Shown: one piece after another, positions 1 through 8,762 of the stretch | How positions within the stretch are numbered: the first letter of the stretch is position 1 | Layout of the letters: each line of letters starts with the position of its first letter | NCBI RefSeq assembly: GCF_000347035.1 | Contig: NZ_ANIJ01000047.1 | Span: forward strand, 1-60,000 | Direction: 5' to 3' | Source of the DNA: Leptospira sp. B5-022 | GTDB lineage: Bacteria; Spirochaetota; Leptospiria; Leptospirales; Leptospiraceae | Length of the DNA: 60,000 bases | The notes under the pieces: generated by a model | Databases searched by the model: none | What the model saw: the letters and a program-made list of their open reading frames with translations, nothing else | Told to the model about the DNA's origin: nothing | Made by a program: the position numbers and the translations under genes

Positions 1-579
1 CTTCTTATACTTTGGGTTTTGGTCTGATGCAAAGAGTTGAAATCTTCTCTTTAGTAAGCTGGCTGCATTATATCCAATTCTTAATCTCTTACTTAATTCT
101 GTTGCTGTTACTACCTTTGGGTATTGAATTAATGATTCATAAAGTAAATATCCGAACATCCATAACGGCAATTTGAAATGGTGAAGGGGAGTGTAACTTA
201 GTCTTGATGTTAGATATCTACATTGAGGGCATCTAATTAGATCTGGTCTTGTTGAGATTTCTTTGTCTAAGATTCTATTGTTACATTCAGTAGTTGGACA
301 ATGTTTCGGGTAGAAGTCGTTTAGTATCTTCTTGGTTATCTGGGTGAAATACTGTGTATTAAGGGCTAAATTTTGATATTTTTTTTGAAGGTGTGGCTCA
401 TATGGCCCAACGAAAAATCCACTTGACAGATCCTTAATTCCTGTCTTGGGACTGGTCCGGACCGTCTGGATTGGAAAGTTAGGCGGTCCTCGGTTCGGAT
501 TACGAGTGTTAAATGAATAACTATCCTTTCCTTCGAATCGTTCCACCGCTTCCGTTTCATTTCGTCTTTTTTCTAACAT
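1..579 (-). CDS. Transposase-like zinc-ribbon/HTH protein, C-terminus beyond window
   Basis: An open frame of 193 codons runs off the left edge on the minus strand. It starts at an ATG (577-579) inside the last codons of the metal-efflux gene, overlapping it by 23 bases in another frame. The translation has four cysteines spaced C-x4-C-x17-C-x2-C (residues 94, 99, 117, 120), a zinc-ribbon pattern. A stretch beginning [13 protein letters not shown] follows, then a helix-turn-helix-like segment around residues 157-180 ([20 protein letters not shown]). This order, ribbon then 'KLPL..W' then HTH, resembles the N-terminal half of IS1595/ISXO2-type transposases. The DDE-type catalytic part would lie outside the window. 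Family assignment is by pattern recognition. It could instead be a domesticated DNA-binding protein, since its start overlaps a metal-pump gene. Confidence 0.6.
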   Translation of the reverse strand, partial: MLEKRRNETEAVERFEGKDSYSFNTRNPNRGPPNFPIQTVRTSPKTGIKDLSSGFFVGPYEPHLQKKYQNLALNTQYFTQITKKILNDFYPKHCPTTECNNRILDKEISTRPDLIRCPQCRYLTSRLSYTPLHHFKLPLWMFGYLLYESLIQYPKVVTATELSKRLRIGYNAASLLKRRFQLFASDQNPKYKK

Positions 580-3500
580 TTTTTTTCTTAATTGGTTCAG
601 ATTTATGACTGTTTTCTTCATACAAAACTTCACTATGATGTTCTGCAAAAGCTGGAGTATGATCTTCTCCGATATCGATCCGAATATAAGTGCTTTCTTT
701 TTTTCTTCGGATCTCTTCCTTTCTTTTTATCCTTGCTTCGTCCCAACCTAAAAGAGTTTCCATCACGATAGGAAGAACAAGACGAGATAATGCGGTTGCG
801 ACCAATACTCCTGCTATCACTACGGTAGCCAAAGGTCTTTGCACTTCTGCTCCTGCCATATTGGAAAGTGCCATTGGAAGAAATCCGATAGCGGCGATAA
901 ATTCAGTCGTAAGAACGGGCCGTAACGAAAGTATCCCGGCGGAAATAACCGCATCTGCTATACGTTTTCCGGATTGGATCTCTTCCTTCAATGTTGATGC
1001 GTACACCACGCCGTTCAAAACGGCGATCCCGCTTACAGCAATAAATCCGACTGCAGCCGGTATACTAAATGGCAAACCACGCAAGACTAAACCTAAAATA
1101 CCTCCTGCAGTTGCCAACGGAACTACGGCAAATACTCCTAATGCATAGTAAATACTATTGAATGCAGCCATAAGCATAAAAAATATGATCGCTAAGGCGA
1201 CAGGAACGACTAAGAGTAATCTGTTTCTTGCTCTCACGAAGTTATCGAATTGTCCTCCCCATTCTATTTCATATCCGGCGGGAAGACTAGCTGCGATAGG
1301 TTTTACTTTTTCCTTTGCTTCATTGATATATCCGACTAGGTCTCTTCCTCGAATATTTACTTCGACGAAGATCCTTCGTTTAAGCGCTTCTCTATAAATG
1401 GCTGCCGCGGAATCTAGAATTTCTATATCCGCTACTTGTCCAAGAGGGATCGTATTTCCGGTTGCTGTCATAATTGGAATATTGGCTACTTCCGGAAGAT
1501 CGTCGGCTTCCAAATCAAGTCTGAGAACTAAATCGTATCTTCTCATTCCTTCAAATATTTTTCCGGCCTTAGTTCCGACTCTCATCATCTCCACCGTGCG
1601 GAGAATTTCAGAAGCGGATGCTCCATAGCGAGCCATCTTATCGTAGTTGGTATTGATCTGAAGCATAGGAAGTCCGAGAACTCTTTGCACACGTAAGTCT
1701 CCGGTTCCTGGCACCTTCTGCATTGTAGATGCGATCTTATCTCCGATATTTTTAATAGTTTTAAGATCGTCTCCGTATATCTTCACGACTACGTCCGCTT
1801 TAGAACCTGTAAGAAGTGAATTTACCCTATTTTCGATCGGTTGGGACATACTGAAATAAGTGGAAGGGACTTCTGCGATCAGCTTACTTTTGATCTTGTC
1901 CATCAGCTCTTCACGAGTATCCGCATTTACCCAATCTTCTTTAGGTTTCAATTTAACCATGACGGAAGTTTCCTCCGTACCTAAGGGTTCCGCCGCTGAT
2001 TCTCCCCGCCCCACACGGGAGACAACGCTAACAATTTCCGGAAATCCGGAGAGAACCTCTTCGATCTCCATATTTAAATCTCGGGAATAATCGATAGCGG
2101 TAGAGGGTAGTCTTTTTGCATCGATTTCCAATTCTCCTTCATCGATTCGAGGTAAGAATTCGGAACCTAAGAAACTTCCGGATAAAAATGAAAAAAGGAT
2201 AACTCCGACTGAAAAGAGAATGATCTTTTTTTTTCGCATCCATCCCCAATCCAAAAGTTTAATATAGTATTCCTCTATTTTTTCCCAAGCGTGTGCTTTA
2301 TGGATAAAAGGTCGTTTATATGCGTAAGCAAGACTTGCCGGAAAGACCGTAACGGAAAAAACAAGTGCGCTTGCTAGAGCGAGGGCAACGGTTATCGCCA
2401 TGGGGCGGAACATTCTTCCTTCCACTCCTTCAAGGACCATGAGAGGAAGATAGACAAGCATAATGATCGCAACGGAGAATGCTGCCGCTTTCGCTACTCT
2501 CTTGCATCGATCCGAAATAATGTTTTCAGTAGCAACACGAAGCTCTTCTTCATTCATGGGGCGATCGAAGCTTTTTCTACCTATATAAAATCCGGCCAAA
2601 ACGGACTCTAACATTACGATGGAGCCGTCCACAAGTAAGCCGAAATCGAGTGCGCCTAAAGACATCAAGTTCCCTACAACACCCAGTTGTCGCATAAAGA
2701 TAACCGCAACCAGCATTGAAACGGGAATTGCCGCGGCAACTAACGCTCCGCCTTTTGCTGTCCCTAAAGTTAGGATAAGAGCAAGGAATACAAGTAGAGC
2801 TCCTTCACTTAAATTCATAAAGACAGTCTTTAAAGCACGGTTAATAAATTCGGAACGATCGTAAAACGGCTCTAACTTCATTCCTTCAGGAAGAGTCGGT
2901 CGAACTTCTTCTACTTTTTCGCGCACTCGATCCACGACATCCCTGGAATTCTGACCAAGCAGCATGATGACTGTCGCAGCAACCACTTCTTTGCCTTTTT
3001 GAGTGGCAATACCGAAACGAAGTGCGGGTCCTTCTTCTACTTTAGCGATTTGGCCTAATAAAAGTGGAATTCCGTCGGCAGAAGTTCTAACTGCAACTCT
3101 CCTCAGTTCTTCTATTCCTCCGAACTGTCCTTCTCCGCGGATAACTAATTGTTCTTCTCCTTTTTGAACATAACCTCCGCCGGTGTTGAAGTTAGCAGCC
3201 TTAATATCATCCAAGATCTCGGTCACGGTAAGATTGTGTGCCGCTAATCTTTTGGGATCGATCAATACTTGATATTGCTTTAAAGTTCCGCCTAACGTGT
3301 TTACTTCAATTACACCAGGAACCGCCTTTATTTTTTTCGATAGATCCCAATCTACATAACTCCTAAGTTCTGTCGGAGAATGTCTATCGGAAGAAAGAAC
3401 GAATTCGTATATATCCCCTAAGGCCGTGGCAACGGGAGCTAATTCAGGCGATCCGTATTCCGGAGGGATTTGGGCATCGACAATCTTTAGGCGTTCATTC

Positions 3501-3829
3501 ACAAGTTGTCTTGCAAACCAAATGTCTGTCCCATCTTCGAAAATAACCGATACGGAGCTTACTCCCGCGCGTGAGATGGAGCGGATCTCTTTTGCTCCGG
3601 GAATTCCGTTCAACTCTAATTCTATCGGATACGTAATGAATTGCTCCACTTCGAACGGGGTCAAACCCGGCGAGGAAGTAACGGCAGTTACTTGGACATT
3701 TGTTACGTCGGGAACTGCGTCAATTGGAAGTTTTAAAGCGTTAAATAAACCGATAAGGGAGAATATGGCGCAGATGATCAATACTGCTCCTTTCTTACGA
3801 ATGGATAAATCTACCAGTTTTTCTATCAT
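557..3829 (-). CDS. Heavy-metal efflux RND transporter, CzcA/CusA family
   Basis: This is a full-length inner-membrane RND pump of 1090 residues, the usual size for the heavy-metal efflux class. It has an N-terminal transmembrane helix (residues 13-34), a periplasmic porter region, two blocks of transmembrane helices, and a charged C-terminal tail of about 45 residues. The TM4 motif [15 protein letters not shown] (395-409) carries the acidic residues D395, D401 and E408, as in CzcA-type Co/Zn/Cd pumps; Cu/Ag pumps usually differ here. By family it exports divalent cations from periplasm or cytoplasm using proton flux. No membrane-fusion protein or outer-membrane channel gene is adjacent on its upstream side within the window. 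A transposase-like frame overlaps its 3' end. Confidence 0.93.
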   Translation of the reverse strand: MIEKLVDLSIRKKGAVLIICAIFSLIGLFNALKLPIDAVPDVTNVQVTAVTSSPGLTPFEVEQFITYPIELELNGIPGAKEIRSISRAGVSSVSVIFEDGTDIWFARQLVNERLKIVDAQIPPEYGSPELAPVATALGDIYEFVLSSDRHSPTELRSYVDWDLSKKIKAVPGVIEVNTLGGTLKQYQVLIDPKRLAAHNLTVTEILDDIKAANFNTGGGYVQKGEEQLVIRGEGQFGGIEELRRVAVRTSADGIPLLLGQIAKVEEGPALRFGIATQKGKEVVAATVIMLLGQNSRDVVDRVREKVEEVRPTLPEGMKLEPFYDRSEFINRALKTVFMNLSEGALLVFLALILTLGTAKGGALVAAAIPVSMLVAVIFMRQLGVVGNLMSLGALDFGLLVDGSIVMLESVLAGFYIGRKSFDRPMNEEELRVATENIISDRCKRVAKAAAFSVAIIMLVYLPLMVLEGVEGRMFRPMAITVALALASALVFSVTVFPASLAYAYKRPFIHKAHAWEKIEEYYIKLLDWGWMRKKKIILFSVGVILFSFLSGSFLGSEFLPRIDEGELEIDAKRLPSTAIDYSRDLNMEIEEVLSGFPEIVSVVSRVGRGESAAEPLGTEETSVMVKLKPKEDWVNADTREELMDKIKSKLIAEVPSTYFSMSQPIENRVNSLLTGSKADVVVKIYGDDLKTIKNIGDKIASTMQKVPGTGDLRVQRVLGLPMLQINTNYDKMARYGASASEILRTVEMMRVGTKAGKIFEGMRRYDLVLRLDLEADDLPEVANIPIMTATGNTIPLGQVADIEILDSAAAIYREALKRRIFVEVNIRGRDLVGYINEAKEKVKPIAASLPAGYEIEWGGQFDNFVRARNRLLLVVPVALAIIFFMLMAAFNSIYYALGVFAVVPLATAGGILGLVLRGLPFSIPAAVGFIAVSGIAVLNGVVYASTLKEEIQSGKRIADAVISAGILSLRPVLTTEFIAAIGFLPMALSNMAGAEVQRPLATVVIAGVLVATALSRLVLPIVMETLLGWDEARIKRKEEIRRKKESTYIRIDIGEDHTPAFAEHHSEVLYEENSHKSEPIKKKNVRKKTK

Positions 3830-4042
3830 AAACGGTCCTTTTCCCTTGATTCTTCAATGAAATACAAATTGAATGAGCTTTGCCGTTCTGGCTTGTATTT
3901 TTTTAAATAAAAATCCTTCGCGACGGCTTCAGAAAATAATTCATTACATTTTAAAGAAATGTTCTTGTATCTGAGTCGGATTTTTCGTCTTTTAATTGAT
4001 TCTCACAAGAAATAGAATATAAACGTAAAGGAGTTATTTGAA

Positions 4043-4537
4043 ATGGGTGCGAAATCTTCCTTATTACTACTTTGCTCGCTTACAACCTTCGCGTGTAAAG
4101 AATCTGTAGATTTCAAACAAATTCCTAATTCTCTAACTGTCGATAGTATTCGTTGCGATCAGATCTTGAATGAAATAACGATCAAAAACCAGGACTCAGA
4201 TCCTGTAATTTTATTGAATACGGCTTCTCCCTCGATTGAGAGAAACTATTCGGAAGCAAGGCTTGGATATTTTTTCGGCTCAAATAAAGAGCACAAAAAT
4301 TCGGAGGATCAATCCAAATCTATTGCTTTAGTACAACCGGGGAAATCTCTTAAACTTAAGATTGGAGAAGACTTCGAGAACATAAATTGGATCGATACCT
4401 TCCATGTTACCATCGGCTATCAGAAAATAGAAAAAGGAAAATTCGGCGAGACAGGATTGCGAATTTCGCAGGACCTTTTCAATTCACAATCTATTCAGGA
4501 ATTCGAAATAGATTGTAGAGATCTATCCAAGCTTTAA
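4043..4537 (+). CDS. Putative small lipoprotein, unknown function
   Basis: This 164-residue protein has an N-terminal signal peptide of about 17 residues ending in a lipobox-like LTTFAC, with C18 as the likely lipidated cysteine. A purine-rich site (aaaggag) precedes the ATG at normal distance. The mature part is hydrophilic, contains two further cysteines and has no repeat or family motif that I recognise. It is divergent from the efflux pump gene and not obviously in an operon. It is probably anchored to the inner or outer membrane facing the periplasm. The relaxed lipobox is typical of spirochaetes. Confidence 0.7.
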   Translation: MGAKSSLLLLCSLTTFACKESVDFKQIPNSLTVDSIRCDQILNEITIKNQDSDPVILLNTASPSIERNYSEARLGYFFGSNKEHKNSEDQSKSIALVQPGKSLKLKIGEDFENINWIDTFHVTIGYQKIEKGKFGETGLRISQDLFNSQSIQEFEIDCRDLSKL

Positions 4538-4615
4538 TATTCATCTTATTTAATAATAAATATATACTTTTGTCGTAAGGGATCCATACCCAAACTATTT
4601 GTTTTTTATACCTTA

Positions 4616-4696
4616 ATGGAATTTCGTCTTTGGGTTCCTTTTCTTATGCTACTTCATTCATGCGCCTTGTTTTGTTGGACCGCGTCCGAGTCGTGA
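4616..4696 (+). other. 26-codon signal-peptide-like mini frame
   Basis: An ATG-to-stop frame of 26 codons reads like an isolated signal peptide: a short charged start, a hydrophobic core (WVPFLMLLHSC) and then a stop soon after a cysteine. No convincing ribosome-binding site precedes it. It may be a remnant of a lipoprotein gene, a leader peptide, or chance. Confidence 0.2.
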
Positions 4697-4705
4697 TATA
4701 TATCA
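4694..4705. promoter_or_regulatory. 12-bp perfect palindrome, operator candidate
   Basis: TGATATATATCA is a perfect palindrome lying about 75 bases upstream of the OB-fold/OsmC gene pair. It is followed within 20 bases by a TATATT that could serve as a -10 box. This is the layout of a repressor operator, but no regulator is identified. Confidence 0.3.
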
Positions 4706-4779
4706 TGTAGATACAGGCTATATTTCGTTGAAAGGAAATATAAGTTATGTTTTATCTATTTGTTAAATTGGAGGATCCG

Positions 4780-5205
4780 ATGAATCGATTATTATTAATG
4801 ATCTGCGGTATGCTGATCGTTACGAATGTTTTTGCCCAAGGCGGCGGTAATATGGGCCAAGGAATGGGAAAGAAATACGATCCCACAACGGAAGTTACGT
4901 TAAGCGGGAAGGTTACCGAAATTATAAAGGTTCCTCATGGTGGAAGAGGGGAAGGAATTCATTTAACCTTTCAAGCCGAAAATGAAACGTTTACGATTAT
5001 GTTAGGACCTTCCTTTTACATAGATAAACAAACCGTGAAGATAGCCAAAGACGATATGATAACGATCGTAGGTTCAAAGGTCGGAAATATCATCGTTGCT
5101 CGCGAAGTTACTAAGGATGGACAGAAGCTCACTCTTCGGACTCCCGCAGGAGATCCGCTATGGGGACGAGGAGGAGGTAGACCTGGGAAAGGAAGAAGGC
5201 GTTAA
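4780..5205 (+). CDS. Exported OB-fold-like small protein
   Basis: The start chosen is the ATG at 4780, which is preceded by TTGGAGG; the longer frame from 4747 has no such site. The 141-residue product has a signal peptide ending at VFAQ, then a Gly/Met-rich linker. A compact beta-rich domain follows (EVTLSGKVTEI, then IHLTFQ, FTIMLGPS and VGNIIVAREVTK), ending in a Gly/Arg-rich tail (GRGGGRPGKGRRR). The pattern 'SGKV..I..LGP..I..AREV' resembles small periplasmic OB-fold proteins often seen in Gram-negative genomes; the family name is not certain to me. Its stop overlaps the ATG of the next gene (TAATG), so the two are probably translated together. Confidence 0.75.
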   Translation: MNRLLLMICGMLIVTNVFAQGGGNMGQGMGKKYDPTTEVTLSGKVTEIIKVPHGGRGEGIHLTFQAENETFTIMLGPSFYIDKQTVKIAKDDMITIVGSKVGNIIVAREVTKDGQKLTLRTPAGDPLWGRGGGRPGKGRRR

Positions 5206-5642
5206 TGGAGGAAATACATTTCTATCAAGTAAATGTAAAATGGGAGAAGGATAGGATCGGGATCGCTTCCGCACCCGGTCTTTCTTCCATACAAGTAGCT
5301 ACACCGCCGGAATTTCCCGGCGGTCATCCCGGGATTTGGTCGCCTGAACATCTGTTTGTTGCTTCCGTTAACAGTTGTTATATGACAACTTTTCTTGCGA
5401 TCGCTAAAAATTCAAAACTTGAATTCTCCGATTTTGAAAGTTCCGCTAACGGTAAACTTGAGATGGTTGAAGGACGTTATTCGATCACTGAGATTGTTTT
5501 GGATGCAAAGATCCGAATATCGAACGAATCGGACCGGGCCAAGGCTTTGAAAGTAATGGAAAAATCCGAGAAGGTCTGTTTAATATCGAACTCTATAAAG
5601 ACAGTCGTCCGCCTTACGGCAAATGTCGTTAATTTTGTTTAG
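5205..5642 (+). CDS. OsmC/Ohr family peroxide-detoxifying protein
   Basis: This 145-residue cytoplasmic protein is the usual size for the family. It carries the two conserved cysteines, C58 in VNSCYMTTF and C125 in EKVCLISNS, and the segment GIWSPEHLFVASVNSC that is typical of the fold. Family members reduce organic hydroperoxides through these thiols. It is coupled to the upstream OB-fold gene by a one-base TAATG overlap, which suggests a shared stress-related role. Whether it belongs to the OsmC, Ohr or YhfA subgroup cannot be settled by eye. Confidence 0.88.
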   Translation: MEEIHFYQVNVKWEKDRIGIASAPGLSSIQVATPPEFPGGHPGIWSPEHLFVASVNSCYMTTFLAIAKNSKLEFSDFESSANGKLEMVEGRYSITEIVLDAKIRISNESDRAKALKVMEKSEKVCLISNSIKTVVRLTANVVNFV

Positions 5643-5826
5643 AATCGTCTTTTGCCTGTAGAGAAGCAGATCAATGCTCAATTAATCTTTTGATAAGAAG
5701 TTAATCCAATCGGGAACCAATTTACTGGGAGAATATTAAATACATTTTACCTACAATTTGGAGTGGGTATTAGACTGGCATTGAATAATTAATTTTGCTT
5801 CGTTGAGTAATCCTTGTAAGCCTGAG

Positions 5827-7038
5827 TTAAGTTTTCTTTCTTCTCGGGACCGAAGTGCGGTAAATTTTAACGACCGCAGCATTACTTTTTTCGGAGTTTA
5901 TACGATTGCGTAATGATTGAAGATTATATTCCAATTTTCTTAAGCTGGTTAGCTGGTCTTGATCAGATATGAATTTTAATCCTAAAAAAAGTTTTCCATT
6001 CCTGTCTATGGAGCGCCAACAGATCTTTGCATTCATGTGAATCGGTGGCCTTCCTTTGAATACAAGGTCGAATTTAAGACTTTCGTTTCGGTAGACGTTG
6101 TACAATATATCCTTTTGACGTATCCTTATTTTTACGCCCGATTCGGAAATATCAATTACGTCAAATCGATCGGTCGACTTGATAGAATCCGAGTTTTGGA
6201 TTGTAGTGATGATCTTTTCCGATAATGCGTAGAGTTCGGAGAGATCTTCGGCTAGGATCGGTTCTTGAGCACTTCTTATCCAAAGATAAGCCTTAGGAAA
6301 CGAGTCTTTGTCGTTTTTATCATATAGTAAAGGAAGTATTAATTCCGATATTATGGATTCGTTTTTATACCGTCTGATTGCAGAAAGAATATTTTTACCG
6401 AAATAAGTTATGTAATTCACGAATTGAGGCAAGACCTCGGTGTAAGAGCCTGGATTGTTGGTGTTTTGGATGTAGAAGATCTTTTTGGTCTTTCTAACGA
6501 TCTCGAATTTGGATTCTTGGCCTGATTGGAAAAGTCCGACGTTTATCTCTCCAAATTTCGGATGTTTTAATTCATCCTTGAAAGTTTCCAAAATGTCGCG
6601 TATAACGTTCGGAGAGATATGCCGATTTAATTCGAAACGTTCAGGATGATAAACAATATTCGTCGCGAACACAGAATCATTCTTAATTCTAAGCCTTTCT
6701 TCCTTTCGATTCGTTTTAGCAATACAAACCGATTCAGCTTGCATCAAAAATTCGAAATCATTGAGACGCCTGATAGTTCTGCAATTCAGCTCTAAATGAT
6801 TTTTCAAAGTCCTTTGTAGAATGATCTTTTCATCCGATGATATTCTTGATCTTTGCTGAAAACGAACGGAGATCTGTCCGGAATCTCCGAAAGTTTCTAT
6901 AATAATCGCTTTGTTCTCGGATTGCCGGCCTTTCACTGTAAGTTCTTCTGAATAAAGAAAGGATCCTGCAATTCTGGAAATTGCAGTGGGATCGGATAAA
7001 ATATCCCAAGACCTCTTATGTGTTTCTCTTATATCCAT
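5827..7038 (-). CDS. PilZ-like DUF1577-type protein
   Basis: This 403-residue soluble protein has no signal peptide. The N-terminal two thirds match my recollection of the Leptospira DUF1577 family. The C-terminal part (about residues 295-375) contains DVIDISESGVKIRI and then RPPIHMNAKICWR and LFLGLKFI. These correspond to the D/N-x-S-x-x-G motif and later strands of a PilZ domain. The upstream RxxxR c-di-GMP motif of canonical PilZ is not obvious, so nucleotide binding is uncertain. It is monocistronic, convergent with the OsmC gene, and divergent from a 590-base intergenic region. Confidence 0.7.
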   Translation of the reverse strand: MDIRETHKRSWDILSDPTAISRIAGSFLYSEELTVKGRQSENKAIIIETFGDSGQISVRFQQRSRISSDEKIILQRTLKNHLELNCRTIRRLNDFEFLMQAESVCIAKTNRKEERLRIKNDSVFATNIVYHPERFELNRHISPNVIRDILETFKDELKHPKFGEINVGLFQSGQESKFEIVRKTKKIFYIQNTNNPGSYTEVLPQFVNYITYFGKNILSAIRRYKNESIISELILPLLYDKNDKDSFPKAYLWIRSAQEPILAEDLSELYALSEKIITTIQNSDSIKSTDRFDVIDISESGVKIRIRQKDILYNVYRNESLKFDLVFKGRPPIHMNAKICWRSIDRNGKLFLGLKFISDQDQLTSLRKLEYNLQSLRNRINSEKSNAAVVKIYRTSVPRRKKT

Positions 7039-7241
7039 GTTTTTGGATCGGATCCTCTTCGCTTTCTAACAATTTTTTTGACGAAAAATGTCGAATGTCT
7101 CCATCACAATCCTTAATGGCTGGAATTCTTTTGTTGATTGTTGGGATTCATTAAAAACTATTTTCATTTGAAAAGATGAAAAAATTGACATTTGTCAGTT
7201 TTAATCCGTGTTTTTAGGGATAAATGCATAACGTTTATGAG

Positions 7242-7272
7242 CAAAGTAATACACTTTTGGCGTATTACTTTG
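7242..7272. repeat. Perfect 11-bp inverted repeat
   Basis: CAAAGTAATAC and GTATTACTTTG flank a nine-base loop. The structure lies between two divergent genes, so it terminates neither. It may be an operator or part of a small RNA. Confidence 0.5.
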
Positions 7273-7575
7273 AATTCATATTAATAGTATCAATCACTTC
7301 CAAAAGTAGTAAATCCGCGTAATAATTTCGATCGATCTCAAGTCTCAAAAATTGTTCGATTGTGATACATGACCGGCACATGAAGGGGTGCAATAAGAAC
7401 TGGGGAAGAAAAATTCTAATAATAGAAGATCGGCCGTAGATCGCTTTCGCTTACAACAACTTCTTTCGAAAGACTCAGTTCTCGAATTGGATAAGGTTTC
7501 TCGCTCGGAGTAAGAACAATCTGAATGCGAAAAATACATTTAACCTATCCGGCTAATGTTTAAGCAAAAAATAAA

Positions 7576-7605
7576 TTGACTATCTTTTTTGCATTAAGCT
7601 ATATT
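7576..7605 (+). promoter_or_regulatory. Sigma-70-like promoter of the DUF1508 gene
   Basis: TTGACT (7576-7581) and TATATT (7600-7605) are separated by 18 bases and sit just upstream of a strong AGGAGG at 7618-7623. Transcription would start near 7612, giving a very short leader. Confidence 0.55.
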
Positions 7606-7628
7606 CCTTCCACCCACAGGAGGTTCAA

Positions 7629-7805
7629 ATGTCCGCAAAATTCGTAATTTATAAGGATGCTAAAGGAGAATATAGATTTAGATTAAAGGCTGCAAACGGA
7701 GAAATTATTGCCGTAAGCGAAGGGTATAAATCTAAACAGGCCTGCGAAAACGGGATCGAATCCGTTAAGAAAAACGCACCTGGCGCCTCTGTTGAAGAAG
7801 AGTAG
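7629..7805 (+). CDS. YegP-like DUF1508 protein
   Basis: This 58-codon gene has an ideal AGGAGG ribosome-binding site at 7618-7623. The product begins MSAKFVIYKDAKGEYRFRLK and contains the family pattern 'F.I.KD..G.YRFRL.A.NG.II..SEGY.SK..C..GI.SV'. That is a single DUF1508 repeat; E. coli YegP has two. The fold is small and beta-rich, and the molecular role is unknown. The promoter and ribosome-binding site suggest strong expression. Confidence 0.9.
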   Translation: MSAKFVIYKDAKGEYRFRLKAANGEIIAVSEGYKSKQACENGIESVKKNAPGASVEEE

Positions 7806-7890
7806 AGTTATATTTTTTGAATAAAAAGAGTTCGAAGAGTATAATATCTATTGTAATGCAAAATAAAAATTATGCTCTTCGCCGACCTTC

Positions 7891-8733
7891 TTATTTTGCC
7901 ATTCTTCCCATAAGTGCCTTGGTAATGATCTTAGGATAAGAGCTTGGAAAAATTCTCTGCATTAAGTCCAAGAACACGGCATCCGGTCCGATCAGGACTC
8001 TTGGGGAATTTTTCTTTACTGCTTTTAAGATTACCCTTGCCGCCTTCTCTGCGCTCGTGATAAATTGAGCGGACATTTTTTCACCTGCAGTATTCGGATC
8101 CAAGCCAAGTGCCTTTACACTGTCGTTGGTCTTAGAACTTTTTGCGATCGCAGTTTTGATGCCGCCTGGATGAACGCTTGTGGCGGAAACTCCCGCTTTG
8201 GTAAAATCCAATTCTTGTCTTAAGGTTTCCGTAAATCCTCTGACCGCGAATTTGGAAGCGTTGTATGCGGAAGTCCCTGGAACGGCGATGATCCCGAACA
8301 CGCTGGAAGTATTGATAATATGACCTTCTCCACTTTCTTTTAAGTAAGGTAAAAACGCCTGAGTACCGTTTACCACTCCGCCGAAATTGATATCCATTAC
8401 TCTTTGAAAATCCTTGGATTCGAATCCTTCGATCGTGGAGCCGAATGCGATCCCTGCATTATTGAATATTAGATTTACCTTATGATGATCTTTGGCTACT
8501 TTAGAGGCCCAATTAAAGACCGCAGATCGGTCGGAAACGTCCAGCTTTTGACTGGTAACGGAAACATTCGGATTCTTCTTGTTTACCAATTGGACCGTTT
8601 CCGCAAGTCCCGCCTCGTTTACGTCCGACAACGCAAGGTTACAATCCTGTTCTGCAAGCTGGATCGCAAGTTCTCTTCCCATTCCTGATCCGGCCCCGGT
8701 GATGGCTGCTACTTTATTTTTAAAACTTTTCAT
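7891..8733 (-). CDS. Short-chain dehydrogenase/reductase
   Basis: The start is the ATG at 8733. A longer open frame reaching back into the monooxygenase gene lacks coding character before this point. The 280-residue protein has the NAD(P)-binding GAGSGMG (13-19), NNAG (91-94), catalytic S143 and the Y157-x3-K161 pair, so it is a complete classical SDR. It lies 29 bases after the flavin monooxygenase gene in the same orientation. The pair probably form an operon acting on a shared lipophilic ketone or alcohol. Members of this SDR group are often found with EthA-type monooxygenases. The substrate cannot be read from sequence. Confidence 0.9.
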   Translation of the reverse strand: MKSFKNKVAAITGAGSGMGRELAIQLAEQDCNLALSDVNEAGLAETVQLVNKKNPNVSVTSQKLDVSDRSAVFNWASKVAKDHHKVNLIFNNAGIAFGSTIEGFESKDFQRVMDINFGGVVNGTQAFLPYLKESGEGHIINTSSVFGIIAVPGTSAYNASKFAVRGFTETLRQELDFTKAGVSATSVHPGGIKTAIAKSSKTNDSVKALGLDPNTAGEKMSAQFITSAEKAARVILKAVKKNSPRVLIGPDAVFLDLMQRIFPSSYPKIITKALMGRMAK

Positions 8734-8762
8734 TTGGTTTTTCTTCTTCCTATTTTTGTCGT

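Larger units (their letters stand above)
7039..7628. other. 590-base divergent intergenic region with palindromes
   Basis: No convincing gene is seen. It holds the upstream region of the PilZ-like gene, a TGACA-TT-TGTCA palindrome at 7186-7197, an 11-bp perfect hairpin at 7242-7272, and the promoter of the DUF1508 gene near its right end. Confidence 0.6.

Noticed and set aside
366..560. 64-codon minus-strand frame with mixed composition
   Set aside because: It is in another frame of the transposase-like gene, whose zinc-ribbon text is far more protein-like.
7345..7539. 64-codon frame on the minus strand with many Cys and Ser
   Set aside because: It has no ribosome-binding site, an odd amino-acid composition and sits in an intergenic region next to a well-formed promoter for the opposite strand.
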